A stretch of DNA of 64,000 bases from NCBI GenBank assembly GCA_037501455.1, contig CM074855.1, positions 55,001,001 to 55,065,000 of the forward strand, given 5' to 3'. The stretch's first letter is position 1. Every line of letters begins with the position of its first letter. The position numbers were made by a program, and so were the translations under genes. Source of the DNA: Lantana camara (lineage: Eukaryota > Streptophyta > Magnoliopsida > Lamiales > Verbenaceae). Shown one piece after another: positions 63,569-64,000 of this stretch. Below the pieces are notes generated by a model. The model made no database searches. It saw nothing but the letters and a program-made list of their open reading frames with translations, and was not told where the DNA came from.

Positions 63569-64000
63569 CGAATAACGAAGAACGAGAGCGTCATTATTTC
63601 TGAAGTATCAGTTCGTAAAATTGAAGTACTGAAAACAAAAATTGAAGTATTGTTGCATTTAACATAGAGTATGAATATTCGAAAACAAGGTATTCCAACA
63701 CAATACGATTATTGGAGCATTAAATTGAGATTCAGTGAAACCTAGGTGTCTATTCGTAAAGGGCGAAGTATGATTATCCGATAACAAGGTGTTCATCGGA
63801 TATTTCGAAACAACGAGTGCCATCGCTTCGAAAGTATTAATTCGTAAAATTGGGATATGTATATGCATAGTGAGGAGAAATAACTTAAAAACATTTCATA
63901 AAGACGAAATCTCTACATATATTGTTAGAAACACTTGTAATTACGAGAAAGTGATTAAAGATTTTGGGAAACCAGAAGTTCAAATTTGATCCTAATTCAA

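Larger units (their letters stand above)
44507..64000. repeat. 457-bp tandem satellite array, block 3
   Basis: About 42.7 monomers. The unit cut at 37437 ends at 44831, then units start at 44832, 45289 and so on every 457 bp to 63569, which runs off the window. I saw no length variants in this block. Several local higher-order periods occur, listed separately. No gene is seen. Confidence 0.97.

Noticed and set aside
1..64000. Search for tRNA, rRNA, telomere-type repeats, DNA transposons or host exons.
   Set aside because: None found by eye. The only tRNA-like sequences are the 12-nt primer-binding sites, which are complementary to a tRNA end rather than tRNA genes.

Overview
The window looks like plant nuclear repetitive DNA, probably from an angiosperm. 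It is almost entirely a tandem satellite array into which two LTR retrotransposons have inserted. The plant assignment rests on the retrotransposons: both have primer-binding sites matching the 3' end of plant initiator-methionine tRNA, one has a Ty3/gypsy-type Gag with two zinc knuckles, and both have the long-LTR, coding-poor layout of plant non-autonomous elements (LARD and TR-GAG types). Nothing in the sequence names the species. I see no host gene, no tRNA or rRNA gene and no bacterial gene. The only credible protein-coding frame is the Gag on the minus strand near 41 kb.

Layout: (1) 1-18527, satellite of about 457 bp per unit; (2) 18528-28860, a complete 10,333-bp LTR element on the plus strand with about 3.96-kb LTRs and a 2.4-kb interior without gag or pol; (3) 28861-37436, satellite; (4) 37437-44506, a complete 7,070-bp LTR element on the minus strand with about 2.6-kb LTRs and an intact gag but no protease, reverse transcriptase, RNase H or integrase; (5) 44507-64000, satellite running off the window. 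Removing each element and one copy of its 5-bp target duplication restores the 457-bp register exactly, so the three satellite blocks were one array of about 102 monomers (about 46.6 kb).

The satellite is organised into several higher-order repeats (HORs): three-, four-, six- and eight-monomer periods in different parts. Hybrid monomers at several places record unequal exchange. Each monomer carries a 28-bp near-perfect dyad and an internal diverged duplication.

The two retrotransposons are related. They share LTR termini, sequence around the primer-binding site and polypurine tract, a GC-rich LTR block, and a ladder of short hairpins just before the polypurine tract. In the ladder, and in three LTR hairpins, the bases differ but the pairing is kept, which suggests conserved RNA structure. 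Neither element encodes polymerase or integrase, so both must have been moved by a related autonomous partner that is not in this window. This structured-RNA set in parasitic elements is the most interesting thing I found.
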